NCBI RefSeq assembly: GCF_900110835.1
Contig: NZ_FOJG01000002.1
Coordinates: 3,302,698 to 3,366,697 of the forward strand
Length of the DNA: 64,000 nucleotides
Reading direction: 5' to 3'
Origin: Chitinophaga arvensicola
GTDB lineage: Bacteria > Bacteroidota > Bacteroidia > Chitinophagales > Chitinophagaceae
The stretch's first letter is position 1. Every line of letters begins with the position of its first letter. A model generated the notes under the pieces. That model worked only from the letters and a program-made list of their open reading frames with translations, searched no databases and was not told where the DNA came from. This document shows positions 18,844 through 25,813 of the stretch, one piece after another. Both the position numbers and the translations under genes were made by a program.

Positions 18844-19043
18844 TGCTTTTAGTTATTGGGAGGATAACCCGTATTTATAGCTACCCTATTTTAAAACTTC
18901 TCCACTAAATTACCCGGTAGCGTGCGCATATTCAAACCAACAATTTCCAATTTACCGGTCTTCAAATCTGCCTTTTGAACTTTCAAATCCTTTACTGTAG
19001 TGGATTGTAAGTTTTTCGATTTACAACCTTCAAGGGATTTTAA

Positions 19044-19081
19044 CTGTTGGCTGTCAGCATTTGTGTGCTGACAGCCAACAG
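19044..19081 (-). terminator. Perfect 16-bp hairpin after ilvE
   Basis: CTGTTGGCTGTCAGCA and TGCTGACAGCCAACAG are perfect complements around a 6-nt loop, starting 7 bases past the ilvE stop. On the minus strand it is followed by TTAAAATCCC, a weak U-tract. It probably shapes the ilvE 3' end (partial termination or exonuclease protection) rather than fully ending transcription. Confidence 0.6.
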
Positions 19082-19088
19082 TCAGCGG

Positions 19089-19991
19089 CTAAGCTAACTG
19101 AGCTTCGCGTTGAAATGCTTTTTCCAGCACTTTCGCTTTATAGGCCTGCTGCAGTGTTTTACCGAGCGACTGTGCCCATGGTTTGCTGAAAGACTGGCCA
19201 TCCAGTGAATCCAGGCCGATGAGTTCTGCTGCGGTACCGCAGAAGAAGGCTGCTTCAGCTTCTTTTAATTCAGCGATGGTGAATAATTTTTCTTCCAGTG
19301 GGATATTCAGTTCCTGGCAAAGTTCGATAACAGTGGCGCGGGTGATGCCTGGGAGGATGTTACCGGCTGGGGGAGTGTAGATTTTGCCGTCTTTTTCGAA
19401 GAAGATGTTAGCACCTGGTCCTTCTGCAACGTATCCATTCATATCCAGGAGGAGTGCCTCATCGTAACCTTTTTCTTTTGCTTCCTGTGAGGCCAGTATG
19501 GAGTTTACATAAAGACCAGCGGATTTGGATTCTATTTTAAAGGCTTTTGGATTTGGGCGTTCGTAGGAGGAAGTCATAACTCGTAACAGTTTTTCTCCCA
19601 GGTAAGCTCCCCATTCCCATGCGCAGATCAGGATTTGTGATTCGGAAGCGGCTTTCAGCGTCATATTCGGCGGACAGAAAACCAGCGGTCGGATGTACGC
19701 TTCTTCCATGTTATTCATCTCCAGTACTTTGTAACAGGCAGCGATCAGCTCTTCGTTATCAAATTTGTAGGGGATGTGGATCAGTTCACACGAGCGCTTC
19801 AGGCGGTCGAAGTGTTCTTTTGCTTTAAAGATCTTCACTTCGCCATTCGCAGTTTTGTAGGCGCGGATGCCTTCGAAAACGGCATATCCGTAGTGGAGCG
19901 ACTGGCCATACAGGTCAGTTGTAGCAGCATTTGCTTTGGTGTACTCACCGTTGATGTAGAGAAAGGTGTTGTCGTTGTAATAGCTATACAT
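19089..19991 (-). CDS. ilvE: Branched-chain amino acid aminotransferase
   Basis: The 300-residue fold-type IV PLP aminotransferase performs the last step of valine, isoleucine and leucine synthesis. Visible features are the N-terminal substrate segment HYGYAVFEGIRAY, the PLP-lysine segment KIESKSAGLYVNSILA and the EGPGANIFFEKDGKIYTP phosphate region. It is the first structural gene of the ilv operon and follows the leader peptide and attenuator directly: the terminator U-tract ends 32 bp before its ATG. Confidence 0.95.
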   Translation of the reverse strand: MYSYYNDNTFLYINGEYTKANAATTDLYGQSLHYGYAVFEGIRAYKTANGEVKIFKAKEHFDRLKRSCELIHIPYKFDNEELIAACYKVLEMNNMEEAYIRPLVFCPPNMTLKAASESQILICAWEWGAYLGEKLLRVMTSSYERPNPKAFKIESKSAGLYVNSILASQEAKEKGYDEALLLDMNGYVAEGPGANIFFEKDGKIYTPPAGNILPGITRATVIELCQELNIPLEEKLFTIAELKEAEAAFFCGTAAELIGLDSLDGQSFSKPWAQSLGKTLQQAYKAKVLEKAFQREAQLA

Positions 19992-20023
19992 AAAATTGAA
20001 ATTATACCAGGAATATACAGTCC

Positions 20024-20055
20024 AAAAAAAAGCCTCCCTCTTGTCGGAGGAAGGC
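20024..20055 (-). terminator. ilv attenuator: intrinsic terminator upstream of ilvE
   Basis: On the minus strand GCCTTCCTC (20055-20047) pairs with GAGGGAGGC (20040-20032) in a 9-bp stem with one G-U pair and loop CGACAA, followed at once by eight T (20031-20024). It lies in the ilvE 5' leader, between a Val/Ile-rich leader ORF and the ilvE ATG, with no gene end to terminate. Hence it acts as an attenuator. Its 5' arm is also complementary to the end of the leader ORF (GGAGGATAGG, 20094-20085), which provides the antiterminator. Confidence 0.88.
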
Positions 20056-20084
20056 GTTATATTTTGTGATTATATGCACGTTTA

Positions 20085-20207
20085 CCTATCCTCCATATTG
20101 GTGGCTAATAATGACAACGACGATAATCACGACCTTCGTGATAGCCCAATTGAGCTGAGGTACGATGTGATTAAGTTTTATGTTGTCTTTATTTACCCAC
20201 ATGGAGG
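20085..20207 (-). promoter_or_regulatory. Competing RNA segments of the ilv attenuator
   Basis: Segment 1, CCTCCAT (20207-20201), covers the leader start codon and pairs perfectly with segment 2, ATGGAGG (20096-20090). Segment 2 extended, GGAGGATAGG (20094-20085), pairs with segment 3, CCTTCCTCC (20054-20046), over 9 bp with one bulged U; this blocks the terminator. Segment 3 pairs with segment 4 to form the terminator. A further 6-bp hairpin ATCACG/CGTGAT (20142-20126) precedes the Val/Ile run and could act as a pause hairpin. Segment 2 contains the leader stop codon, so a terminating ribosome would cover it. Confidence 0.72.
20086..20202 (-). CDS. ilv operon leader peptide, Val/Ile-rich (38 residues)
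   Basis: A 38-codon ORF (ATG 20202, TAG 20086) between the promoter and the attenuator of the ilvEDBNCA operon. Residues 24-32 are VVIIVVVII: nine consecutive branched-chain codons (5 Val, 4 Ile), preceded by AITK and followed by SHQYGG and the stop. This is the layout of attenuation leader peptides: scarcity of charged Val- or Ile-tRNA stalls the ribosome in the run and leaves the end of the ORF free to form the antiterminator. There is no Leu in the run, matching an operon that makes Val and Ile and lacks the leu genes. The N-terminal half (MWVNKDNIKLNHIVPQLNW) shows no notable feature. No purine-rich ribosome site precedes the ATG. Confidence 0.85.
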   Translation of the reverse strand: MWVNKDNIKLNHIVPQLNWAITKVVIIVVVIISHQYGG

Positions 20208-20232
20208 TGCTTGTTTTCTTTTAGTGTCTCTA

Positions 20233-20263
20233 CAAAAGTATTCGTGAAAAAAATAAAAAACAA
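20233..20263 (-). promoter_or_regulatory. Promoter of the ilv leader/operon (Bacteroidota type)
   Basis: On the minus strand TTG (20263-20261), 20 nt, then TACTTTTG (20240-20233). This fits the Bacteroidota primary sigma pattern (-33 TTTG or TTG, -7 TAnnTTTG). Transcription would start near 20226, about 24 nt before the leader ATG. A T-rich spacer lies between the boxes. Confidence 0.72.
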
Positions 20264-20429
20264 CAACTCACCTAATATTTCGTAAAAAATTAATCACATT
20301 AAGGGTTTTTGAAAATATTTAAAAAAACTTGACAATAGTTGCGCGTTTTCTAATCAAACTGCTTTATCGTTATAAATTAATCTACTGATTTTGTGTACAA
20401 AAGACGCGGATCGGGTCGTTTTGGGGTAT

Positions 20430-20460
20430 AAAAAAGCCCCGGTGCGGAAAGCACCGGGGC
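20430..20460 (-). terminator. Intrinsic terminator of the sugar kinase gene
   Basis: A perfect 10-bp stem GCCCCGGTGC/GCACCGGGGC with a 5-nt loop, followed on the minus strand by six T. It isolates the kinase/nucleotidyltransferase unit from the ilv promoter. Confidence 0.88.
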
Positions 20461-20463
20461 TAA

Positions 20464-20519
20464 ATGATTTCATTTCATTTACTGTTCACGTTCTAAAAAT
20501 GATTTCATTTACTGTTCAC
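20464..20519. repeat. Tandem duplication of a gene 3' end
   Basis: The motif ATGATTTCATTTACTGTTCAC occurs twice: at 20499-20519, covering the kinase stop codon, and at 20464-20489 with an extra CATTT inside. It looks like a recent slippage or small duplication of the kinase 3' end. No function is evident. Confidence 0.6.
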
Positions 20520-21606
20520 TTGTTACATTGACGTGCAGGCACTTATCGATAATGTCCTGCAGTACGGTTTCTTTTTCCATGAGCCTTTGCAGTAAAACCA
20601 GCTGATTTTTTGCCCGGTCATAGTTGTGTGTCGGATACTTGATGGGATAATAGACATCACCGTTCAGATAATCGGTAAGGAATCGTATCCCCTGCATGTA
20701 GATCATGAACTTCCCGGCAAAGAACAGTTGTTCTTTTTCTACTTTTGTCAAAGTACCGCCAATCTCTGCGAGATACCCCTGCATAAGGGCTTCGTAGTAT
20801 TCTTCGCGGATAACGATCTGGCTGAAATCTTTCTCTTCTTCTGATACCGGGCAAACATAGGTACGAACCATGTCGCCGAGATCCGAGATGATTTTTCCGG
20901 GCATCAGGGTATCCAGGTCGCAAACACATATACCTTCATAAGTATCCTTGTTGAGCAATACGTTATTGATTTTGGTATCGTGGTGCATCAGATGGTCCCT
21001 GAATTCGGGATTTGTTTTCAGTTGTTCATACGTTACAGCGATGTCAGAATAGCGGAGGAAATCTTCAATCATCTCTTCTGCTGCAGCTTTCCTGTCTTCC
21101 TTTGCCGTCCGGATGGCTTCCTGGAAAGCGCTGTACCGTAGGGTCAGGTTGTGAAAGTTGGGAATAGAGGCTTTAAACGGCTTCAGGTCAATCCCCGAAA
21201 GGTAACTGGCAAGGCGGCCAAACTGTCTGGCTGCTTCATATGCCTGCTTTGGGTTGTCGGCCTGATCTACCGTTACGGAATCCGCAATAAAAGGGATCAA
21301 TCTCCAGTATTCATTGTCAATTACAAAGAGCTCTTCCCCATTAACCGTGGGAATCGGCGTAATAAACAGATAGCCGGGATGATGAACTGCCAGATAATCT
21401 GCTGCCATTCTCTGATTGGCGGCGATTACTCCTGGTTCCTTAAATACGTTTACATTGATCTTTTGTAAAACGTACCTACTGCCGTCCTGCTTCTTTTCTA
21501 ACAAAAAAGTGTTGTTGATGTGTCCTGATCCAAATTTTCGGACATTTAATCCTTCAGGCTCAAGTCCGAAAGCCTGAAGGATCCTGTTGTTGGGTTTTAT
21601 TTCCAT
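20509..21606 (-). CDS. Sugar 1-kinase of the aminoglycoside phosphotransferase fold (N-acetylhexosamine 1-kinase-like)
   Basis: The roughly 365-residue APH-fold kinase has the catalytic Brenner motif HHDTKINNVLL and the metal-binding CDLDTLMPG. Its overall pattern resembles N-acetylhexosamine 1-kinase (NahK) rather than antibiotic kinases. The frame is open to 21696, but that would run deep into the neighbour. The ATG at 21606 (MEIKPNNRIL) overlaps the stop of the upstream nucleotidyltransferase by 10 bp (ATGGAAATAA), indicating translational coupling. Kinase plus sugar-1-phosphate nucleotidyltransferase is the gene pair expected for direct salvage of a free hexosamine into an NDP-sugar; the exact sugar is inferred, not shown. 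Confidence 0.8.
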   Translation of the reverse strand: MEIKPNNRILQAFGLEPEGLNVRKFGSGHINNTFLLEKKQDGSRYVLQKINVNVFKEPGVIAANQRMAADYLAVHHPGYLFITPIPTVNGEELFVIDNEYWRLIPFIADSVTVDQADNPKQAYEAARQFGRLASYLSGIDLKPFKASIPNFHNLTLRYSAFQEAIRTAKEDRKAAAEEMIEDFLRYSDIAVTYEQLKTNPEFRDHLMHHDTKINNVLLNKDTYEGICVCDLDTLMPGKIISDLGDMVRTYVCPVSEEEKDFSQIVIREEYYEALMQGYLAEIGGTLTKVEKEQLFFAGKFMIYMQGIRFLTDYLNGDVYYPIKYPTHNYDRAKNQLVLLQRLMEKETVLQDIIDKCLHVNVTSEQ

Positions 21607-22496
21607 AAATTGTCTGGATATTCTCCATTCGCAACCAGCGCCGACAAGCTGGCCTGCACACCCGGTGCATCTTCCTTGTAAGTAACACCAAACCATTTTG
21701 CACTGGTTGGGATTACTTTTACCTCACCAATTTTACGGCGGGTAAATTCATCGGCAACAATCGTAATAAAGAACTCTGACTTAGGATTGTCGATGCTTTT
21801 ATCCAGGAATTCATTGAACAGGCTTTGGCTCAGTTCAAATACGCTCGGATGGAAGCCCCAGAAGTTCATGGATACCGGCGTATCGGCAGATAACGGATGT
21901 TTGCTGCCATCTGCTTCTTCATAAACGATCTGGTCGTTGTCCTTATAGATCTTTGTTCTTTCGTTGATAGCAGCAAGATTGCCACCACTCACTTCGCATA
22001 CACCGCGGGATACAGAACCGTGCTCACTGATTGTTTTGCCCAGTTCATAACCTACCACGCTGTATAAATTTGGACTGCATTCATTTTTCAGGAAGTCAGC
22101 CATCTTTACAAATGCGTCGGTACCATAGAAGTCATCCGCGTTGATCACCGCAAATGGTTCATTGATAGCGTTTTTTGCGCAAAGGACTGCATGTGCGGTA
22201 CCCCATGGCTTGGTCCTGTCGGCAGGAACCTGATGGTCACCTAAAAATGCATCCATTTCCTGGTATACATAATCAACAGCCACGCGGCCTTTGAGCTTCG
22301 GTTCAAAGATTTCTTTGAAGTCCGCTGCAAAATTCTCGCGGATGATGAACACTATTTTTCCAAAACCGGCGCTGATAGCGTCGTGAATAGAGTAGTCAAT
22401 GATAGTTTCACCGCTGGGGCCAAATTCCTGGATTTGCTTTAAACTGCCGTAGCGGCTGGCCATACCGGCCGCCAAAATCAATAAAGTCGGTTGCAT
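21597..22496 (-). CDS. Sugar-1-phosphate nucleotidyltransferase family protein
   Basis: The 299-residue protein has an N-terminal nucleotidyltransferase fold: the glycine-rich nucleotide loop LILAAGMASRYGSLKQ (residues 5-20) and the metal-binding VINADDFYG (residues about 117-125). The C-terminal part (KWFGVTYKEDAPGVQASLSALV) is typical of a Bacteroidota group found beside NahK-like kinases. It would transfer a nucleotide to the sugar 1-phosphate made by the kinase, whose start overlaps its stop codon. It is first in the operon and divergent from the fucosidase gene, with a 131-bp shared control region. Which nucleotide and sugar are used is unknown. Confidence 0.82.
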   Translation of the reverse strand: MQPTLLILAAGMASRYGSLKQIQEFGPSGETIIDYSIHDAISAGFGKIVFIIRENFAADFKEIFEPKLKGRVAVDYVYQEMDAFLGDHQVPADRTKPWGTAHAVLCAKNAINEPFAVINADDFYGTDAFVKMADFLKNECSPNLYSVVGYELGKTISEHGSVSRGVCEVSGGNLAAINERTKIYKDNDQIVYEEADGSKHPLSADTPVSMNFWGFHPSVFELSQSLFNEFLDKSIDNPKSEFFITIVADEFTRRKIGEVKVIPTSAKWFGVTYKEDAPGVQASLSALVANGEYPDNLWK

Positions 22497-22627
22497 TTTT
22501 CTGATATTAGTTTTATAAGTGTCAACTATTTACCTAAAAATATCGGCGTTAAATTTAATCATTAAAACTATTTTCACACTTTCTTTTTGTGGACAATGCC
22601 TTTTTTAAAGATTAATTAAACCGAACA

Positions 22628-23968
22628 ATGAAGCGATTATTAGTGCTGGGAGCCTTTGCCATGCAGCTTATGAGTACTGCTGAGGCACAACAGAAAACCA
22701 ATCCGGAAGACATTAAAGAAAAGATGCAATGGTTTGCCGACGCCAAGCTGGGCATTTTTATCCATTGGGGCATTTATTCTGTCAACGGGATCGATGAGTC
22801 CTGGTCTTTCCACAACAAAAAAATAGCTTACCCTGATTATATGCAGCAGCTCAAAGGCTTTACTGCAAATAATTACAACCCGCAAGCCTGGGCCGACCTC
22901 ATCAAAGAATCCGGCGCCCGCTATGCGGTAATGACCACCAAACACCACGATGGCGTGGCCCTGTGGGACAGCAAGTACAGTAAACTGGATGTTGCTAACA
23001 GTACACCCGCTAAAAGAGATGTGCTCACTCCGTTCTACGCGGCTTTGCGGCGCGATAGTATCAAATGTGGTGCCTACTTTTCCCTGATCGACTGGAGCCA
23101 CAACGATTATCCGCAGTTTCTGAAAGACAGCAACCGCTATGATATCAAGGTTCATCCTGAAAAATGGCAGCGCTTCTTAAAGTTCTACGAAGGACAGATG
23201 GAAGAAGTGATGACGAAGTTTAACCCGGACCTGTGGTGGTTCGACGGCGACTGGGAACATTCTGCCGAAGAATGGGAAGCCCCTAAAATGCGTAAAATGC
23301 TCACCACCCATAACCCGAATACCATTATCAATGGCCGCCTACAAGGCTATGGCGACTATGAAACCCCGGAACAGAATTTCCCGGTGTCCCGTCCGAAGTA
23401 CCACTGGTGGGAACTCTGCATGACCATCAACAACAACTGGGGATGGCAGCCACAGGACACCAACTGGAAAACACCTTTCGAAATCATCACCATTTTTGTG
23501 GATGCAGTTGCCAACGGCGGTAACCTTCTGCTCGATATCGGTCCCAAAGCCGATGGTACTATCCCCGAAGAAGAAGTACATATGCTGAAAGAACTCGGCG
23601 CCTGGAACCAACGCAACGGAGAAGGGATCTTCAATACCATCGGTGGTATCCCACAGGGCCACTTCTACGGACCTACCACGATGTCTAAAGATTCCAGTAC
23701 CCTGTACCTCTTCCTGCCCGCCAGAACCAGCGGCCCCGTAATGGTGAAAGGCCTTTCCAATAAAATTGAAAGCATCACCGTTTTGGGTAACGGCAGCCAG
23801 CTGACCCACAAAGTTGTAGGCAAAATTTCCTGGAGCCCGGTACCAGGCCTGGTTTACATCGATGTACCGGAAAACGTACAGGATAAGTATGTAACCGTAC
23901 TGAAAGTAAAACTCGATAAGGCCGTGAAACTGTACAGGGGCCAGGGCGGTTTCCTCACCAATGATTAA
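22628..23968 (+). CDS. Alpha-L-fucosidase, GH29
   Basis: The 446-residue secreted enzyme has a signal peptide 1-20 (...MSTAEAQ). The catalytic barrel opens with QWFADAKLGIFIHWGIYSV, includes TTKHHDGVALWDSKYS, and carries the presumed nucleophile Asp in DLWWFDGDWE. A C-terminal beta-sandwich follows from about residue 350. GH29 enzymes release alpha-linked fucose from glycans. The divergent hexosamine-type kinase/nucleotidyltransferase pair suggests that complex glycans with fucose and amino sugars are salvaged here; this link is inference. Confidence 0.92.
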   Translation: MKRLLVLGAFAMQLMSTAEAQQKTNPEDIKEKMQWFADAKLGIFIHWGIYSVNGIDESWSFHNKKIAYPDYMQQLKGFTANNYNPQAWADLIKESGARYAVMTTKHHDGVALWDSKYSKLDVANSTPAKRDVLTPFYAALRRDSIKCGAYFSLIDWSHNDYPQFLKDSNRYDIKVHPEKWQRFLKFYEGQMEEVMTKFNPDLWWFDGDWEHSAEEWEAPKMRKMLTTHNPNTIINGRLQGYGDYETPEQNFPVSRPKYHWWELCMTINNNWGWQPQDTNWKTPFEIITIFVDAVANGGNLLLDIGPKADGTIPEEEVHMLKELGAWNQRNGEGIFNTIGGIPQGHFYGPTTMSKDSSTLYLFLPARTSGPVMVKGLSNKIESITVLGNGSQLTHKVVGKISWSPVPGLVYIDVPENVQDKYVTVLKVKLDKAVKLYRGQGGFLTND

Positions 23969-23991
23969 TAAATACTGTTTTTAATTATATT

Positions 23992-24036
23992 CGGGGAGAT
24001 GAAAGCCGCAACAGGCATTCATCTCCCCGGTCTTTT
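23992..24036 (+). terminator. Intrinsic terminator of the fucosidase gene
   Basis: A 12-bp stem CGGGGAGATGAA/TTCATCTCCCCG with a 14-nt loop, followed by GTCTTTT. Confidence 0.75.
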
Positions 24037-24042
24037 ACCCGA

Positions 24043-24948
24043 ATGCACATGCTCTCATACGACAATATCACACTGGATACTTTTCAGACGAGCTGGCTGC
24101 CAGCACAGCTATCGGCAGCTATGCTGCGGCTGGACAAGATACATCCGGAGGTGTCGGGGAACAAATGGTTTAAGCTGAAATACAATATAGCAGCGGCGAC
24201 AGCCGATCATTGTAATGGTATCCTCACTTTTGGTGGTGCCTATTCCAACCATATTGCCGCTACTGCCGTTGCCTGTAAAGAAGCCGGGCTGGCGTGTATG
24301 GGCATTATCCGGGGACAGGAGCATGACGGTCATCTCAATCATACGCTGCAAACGGCGGAAGATAATGGAATGGGGCTGGTATTCGTCACGCGGGAAGATT
24401 ATCGTAACAACATCACCCGGAAAACATATGAAGCATTATTTCCTGATTACCACGTAGTACCGGAAGGCGGCCATAACGCCCTGGGCGCCAAAGGTTGTGA
24501 AGACATCCTTTCCATTCACCCTACGGCCCACTATACCCACATCCTTTGTGCGGTAGGCACCGGCACCACCCTGGCGGGTCTCATCAACAGCGCCGCCCCG
24601 CACCAGCACATCACCGGCATAGCTGTGCTGAAAGGCGCAGCATACCTGGAGGAGGAAGTCGCCTCGCTTTTACATCTCCCGCAGGAAAACAGGCCGCAAT
24701 GGCAACTACTCCACGATCACCACCTCGGAGGATATGCGAAGAAAACACCTGCACTTATAGATTTTATCAATACTTTTTATACCGAAACCGGCATCCCTAC
24801 AGATATTATTTATACCGGTAAACTGGTAATGGCCTTTCATCATCTGGCCCAGCAGGGCTATTTCCCGACAGGCAGCAGGATTTTATTAATACATACCGGC
24901 GGCCTCCAGGGCAATCTTTCCCTCCCCCCCGGCGTTCTATCCTTTTAA
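24043..24948 (+). CDS. PLP-dependent ACC deaminase / D-cysteine desulfhydrase family protein
   Basis: The 301-residue fold-type II PLP enzyme has its PLP lysine in the SGNKWFKLKYN segment (residues about 38-48). AFGGAYSNHIAATA and the phosphate-loop AVGTGTTLAGLI also match the family. Members deaminate 1-aminocyclopropane-1-carboxylate or desulfurate D-cysteine; in bacteria outside the rhizosphere, D-cysteine desulfhydrase is the usual activity, so that is the more likely role. Two near ATGs (24043, 24049) are possible starts. It begins soon after the fucosidase terminator and is probably independently transcribed. Confidence 0.85.
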   Translation: MHMLSYDNITLDTFQTSWLPAQLSAAMLRLDKIHPEVSGNKWFKLKYNIAAATADHCNGILTFGGAYSNHIAATAVACKEAGLACMGIIRGQEHDGHLNHTLQTAEDNGMGLVFVTREDYRNNITRKTYEALFPDYHVVPEGGHNALGAKGCEDILSIHPTAHYTHILCAVGTGTTLAGLINSAAPHQHITGIAVLKGAAYLEEEVASLLHLPQENRPQWQLLHDHHLGGYAKKTPALIDFINTFYTETGIPTDIIYTGKLVMAFHHLAQQGYFPTGSRILLIHTGGLQGNLSLPPGVLSF

Positions 24949-24977
24949 AAACAGTTCATTATATTTGAACGGTAGTG

Positions 24978-24985
24978 TATTTTTG
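24978..24985 (+). promoter_or_regulatory. -7 box (TAnnTTTG) before the 25016 gene
   Basis: TATTTTTG lies 30 bp before the ATG at 25016 and inside the reading-frame extension upstream of it, which favours 25016 over 24965 as the start. The -33 region is not convincing. Confidence 0.45.
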
Positions 24986-25015
24986 CCAACTTTAAGAGCT
25001 CACGGAATAATCAGT

Positions 25016-25747
25016 ATGAAGCAGTTTGTGCGTATAACTTTTGTTATTGGAATTTTTTTATTGACCGCATTCACAGGAAAAGCTCAGTCAGAAGAGTTTG
25101 TCCCTCCTGTACTGCCCAATTTCACCGCCTCCATTAAAACCGGTAAAATACAGCTCGACTGGATCTCCGGTTTTACACAGGTGAAAGAAATAGGCGTTCA
25201 GCGGTCGCTCGACAGCGTACTGAACTTTAATACCATCGGCTACGCCAGCTACCCTACACAAACCAGGAACGCTTATCTCGATAATAAACCTTTACCAGGC
25301 AGCAACTATTACCGCCTGTTCATCCTTTTCACCAATGGCCGCTTCATGTACAGTAAAACCATACTGGCCGTGTCCGACAGCTCCATCCGGGCCGATATGA
25401 AACTGCAGTATGCGGATATCAAAGACGCCGCGAAAGGACTCAGAGGCCGGGAGCAGGAAAATAAGGAGCCGGAAAGAGTATCCTGGCATCCTTCCAACTA
25501 TATCTACACCACTGCCGATGGCAATGTGAATATCAAATTACCCGATGCCCTGCAAAAGAAATATTCGGTGAAGTTCTACGAAGCCAATGGCACCTTCCTG
25601 TTTGATATAGACCAGATCAAAGGCCCCTCTCTCATCCTGGAAAAGGCCATATTCCTGCATGCAGGCTGGTTCAACTTCGAAATATTTGAAGAAGGCAAAC
25701 TGAAAGAGAAATGGAACCTCTTCATTCCATTGAACTATAAAATGTAA
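25016..25747 (+). CDS. Secreted protein with fibronectin-III-like strand pattern, function unknown
   Basis: The 243-residue protein has signal peptide MKQFVRITFVIGIFLLTAFTGKAQ. Residues about 30-110 show the pattern typical of Fn3-like domains in Bacteroidota surface proteins: alternating strands, IQLDW, an 'RS.D...F..IG' core, then SNYYRLFILFTNGRFMYS. The remainder has no recognised family. The frame is open to 24965, but the signal peptide and a -7 box at 24978 point to ATG 25016. It converges on lipB across a strong terminator. Confidence 0.7.
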   Translation: MKQFVRITFVIGIFLLTAFTGKAQSEEFVPPVLPNFTASIKTGKIQLDWISGFTQVKEIGVQRSLDSVLNFNTIGYASYPTQTRNAYLDNKPLPGSNYYRLFILFTNGRFMYSKTILAVSDSSIRADMKLQYADIKDAAKGLRGREQENKEPERVSWHPSNYIYTTADGNVNIKLPDALQKKYSVKFYEANGTFLFDIDQIKGPSLILEKAIFLHAGWFNFEIFEEGKLKEKWNLFIPLNYKM

Positions 25748-25755
25748 AGCAACAT

Positions 25756-25803
25756 AAAAAGCGAAGGCCCATATGGAGTTCCATATGGGCCTTCGCTTTT
25801 TAT
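25756..25803. terminator. Bidirectional intrinsic terminator
   Basis: A perfect stem of about 20 bp (AAAAGCGAAGGCCCATATGG and its complement) with a 4-nt loop and A/T runs at both sides, placed between convergent stop codons. Confidence 0.92.
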
Positions 25804-25813
25804 GTTTACAGGA

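Noticed and set aside
18896-18934. 12-codon ORF (M-R-T-L-P-G-N-L-V-E-K-F) in the ilvE-ilvD gap as a further leader peptide
   Set aside because: It has only two Leu and one Val, not consecutive, and no terminator/antiterminator pair follows.
19996-20247. 83-codon plus-strand ORF over the ilv leader
   Set aside because: It is antisense to the leader peptide and attenuator. The minus-strand Val/Ile run, promoter and terminator explain the region better.
21607-21696. N-terminal extension of the sugar kinase (MVWCYLQGRCTG...)
   Set aside because: It would overlap the nucleotidyltransferase by 100 bp; the Cys-rich extension has no homology to the APH fold, and ATG 21606 gives the usual length.
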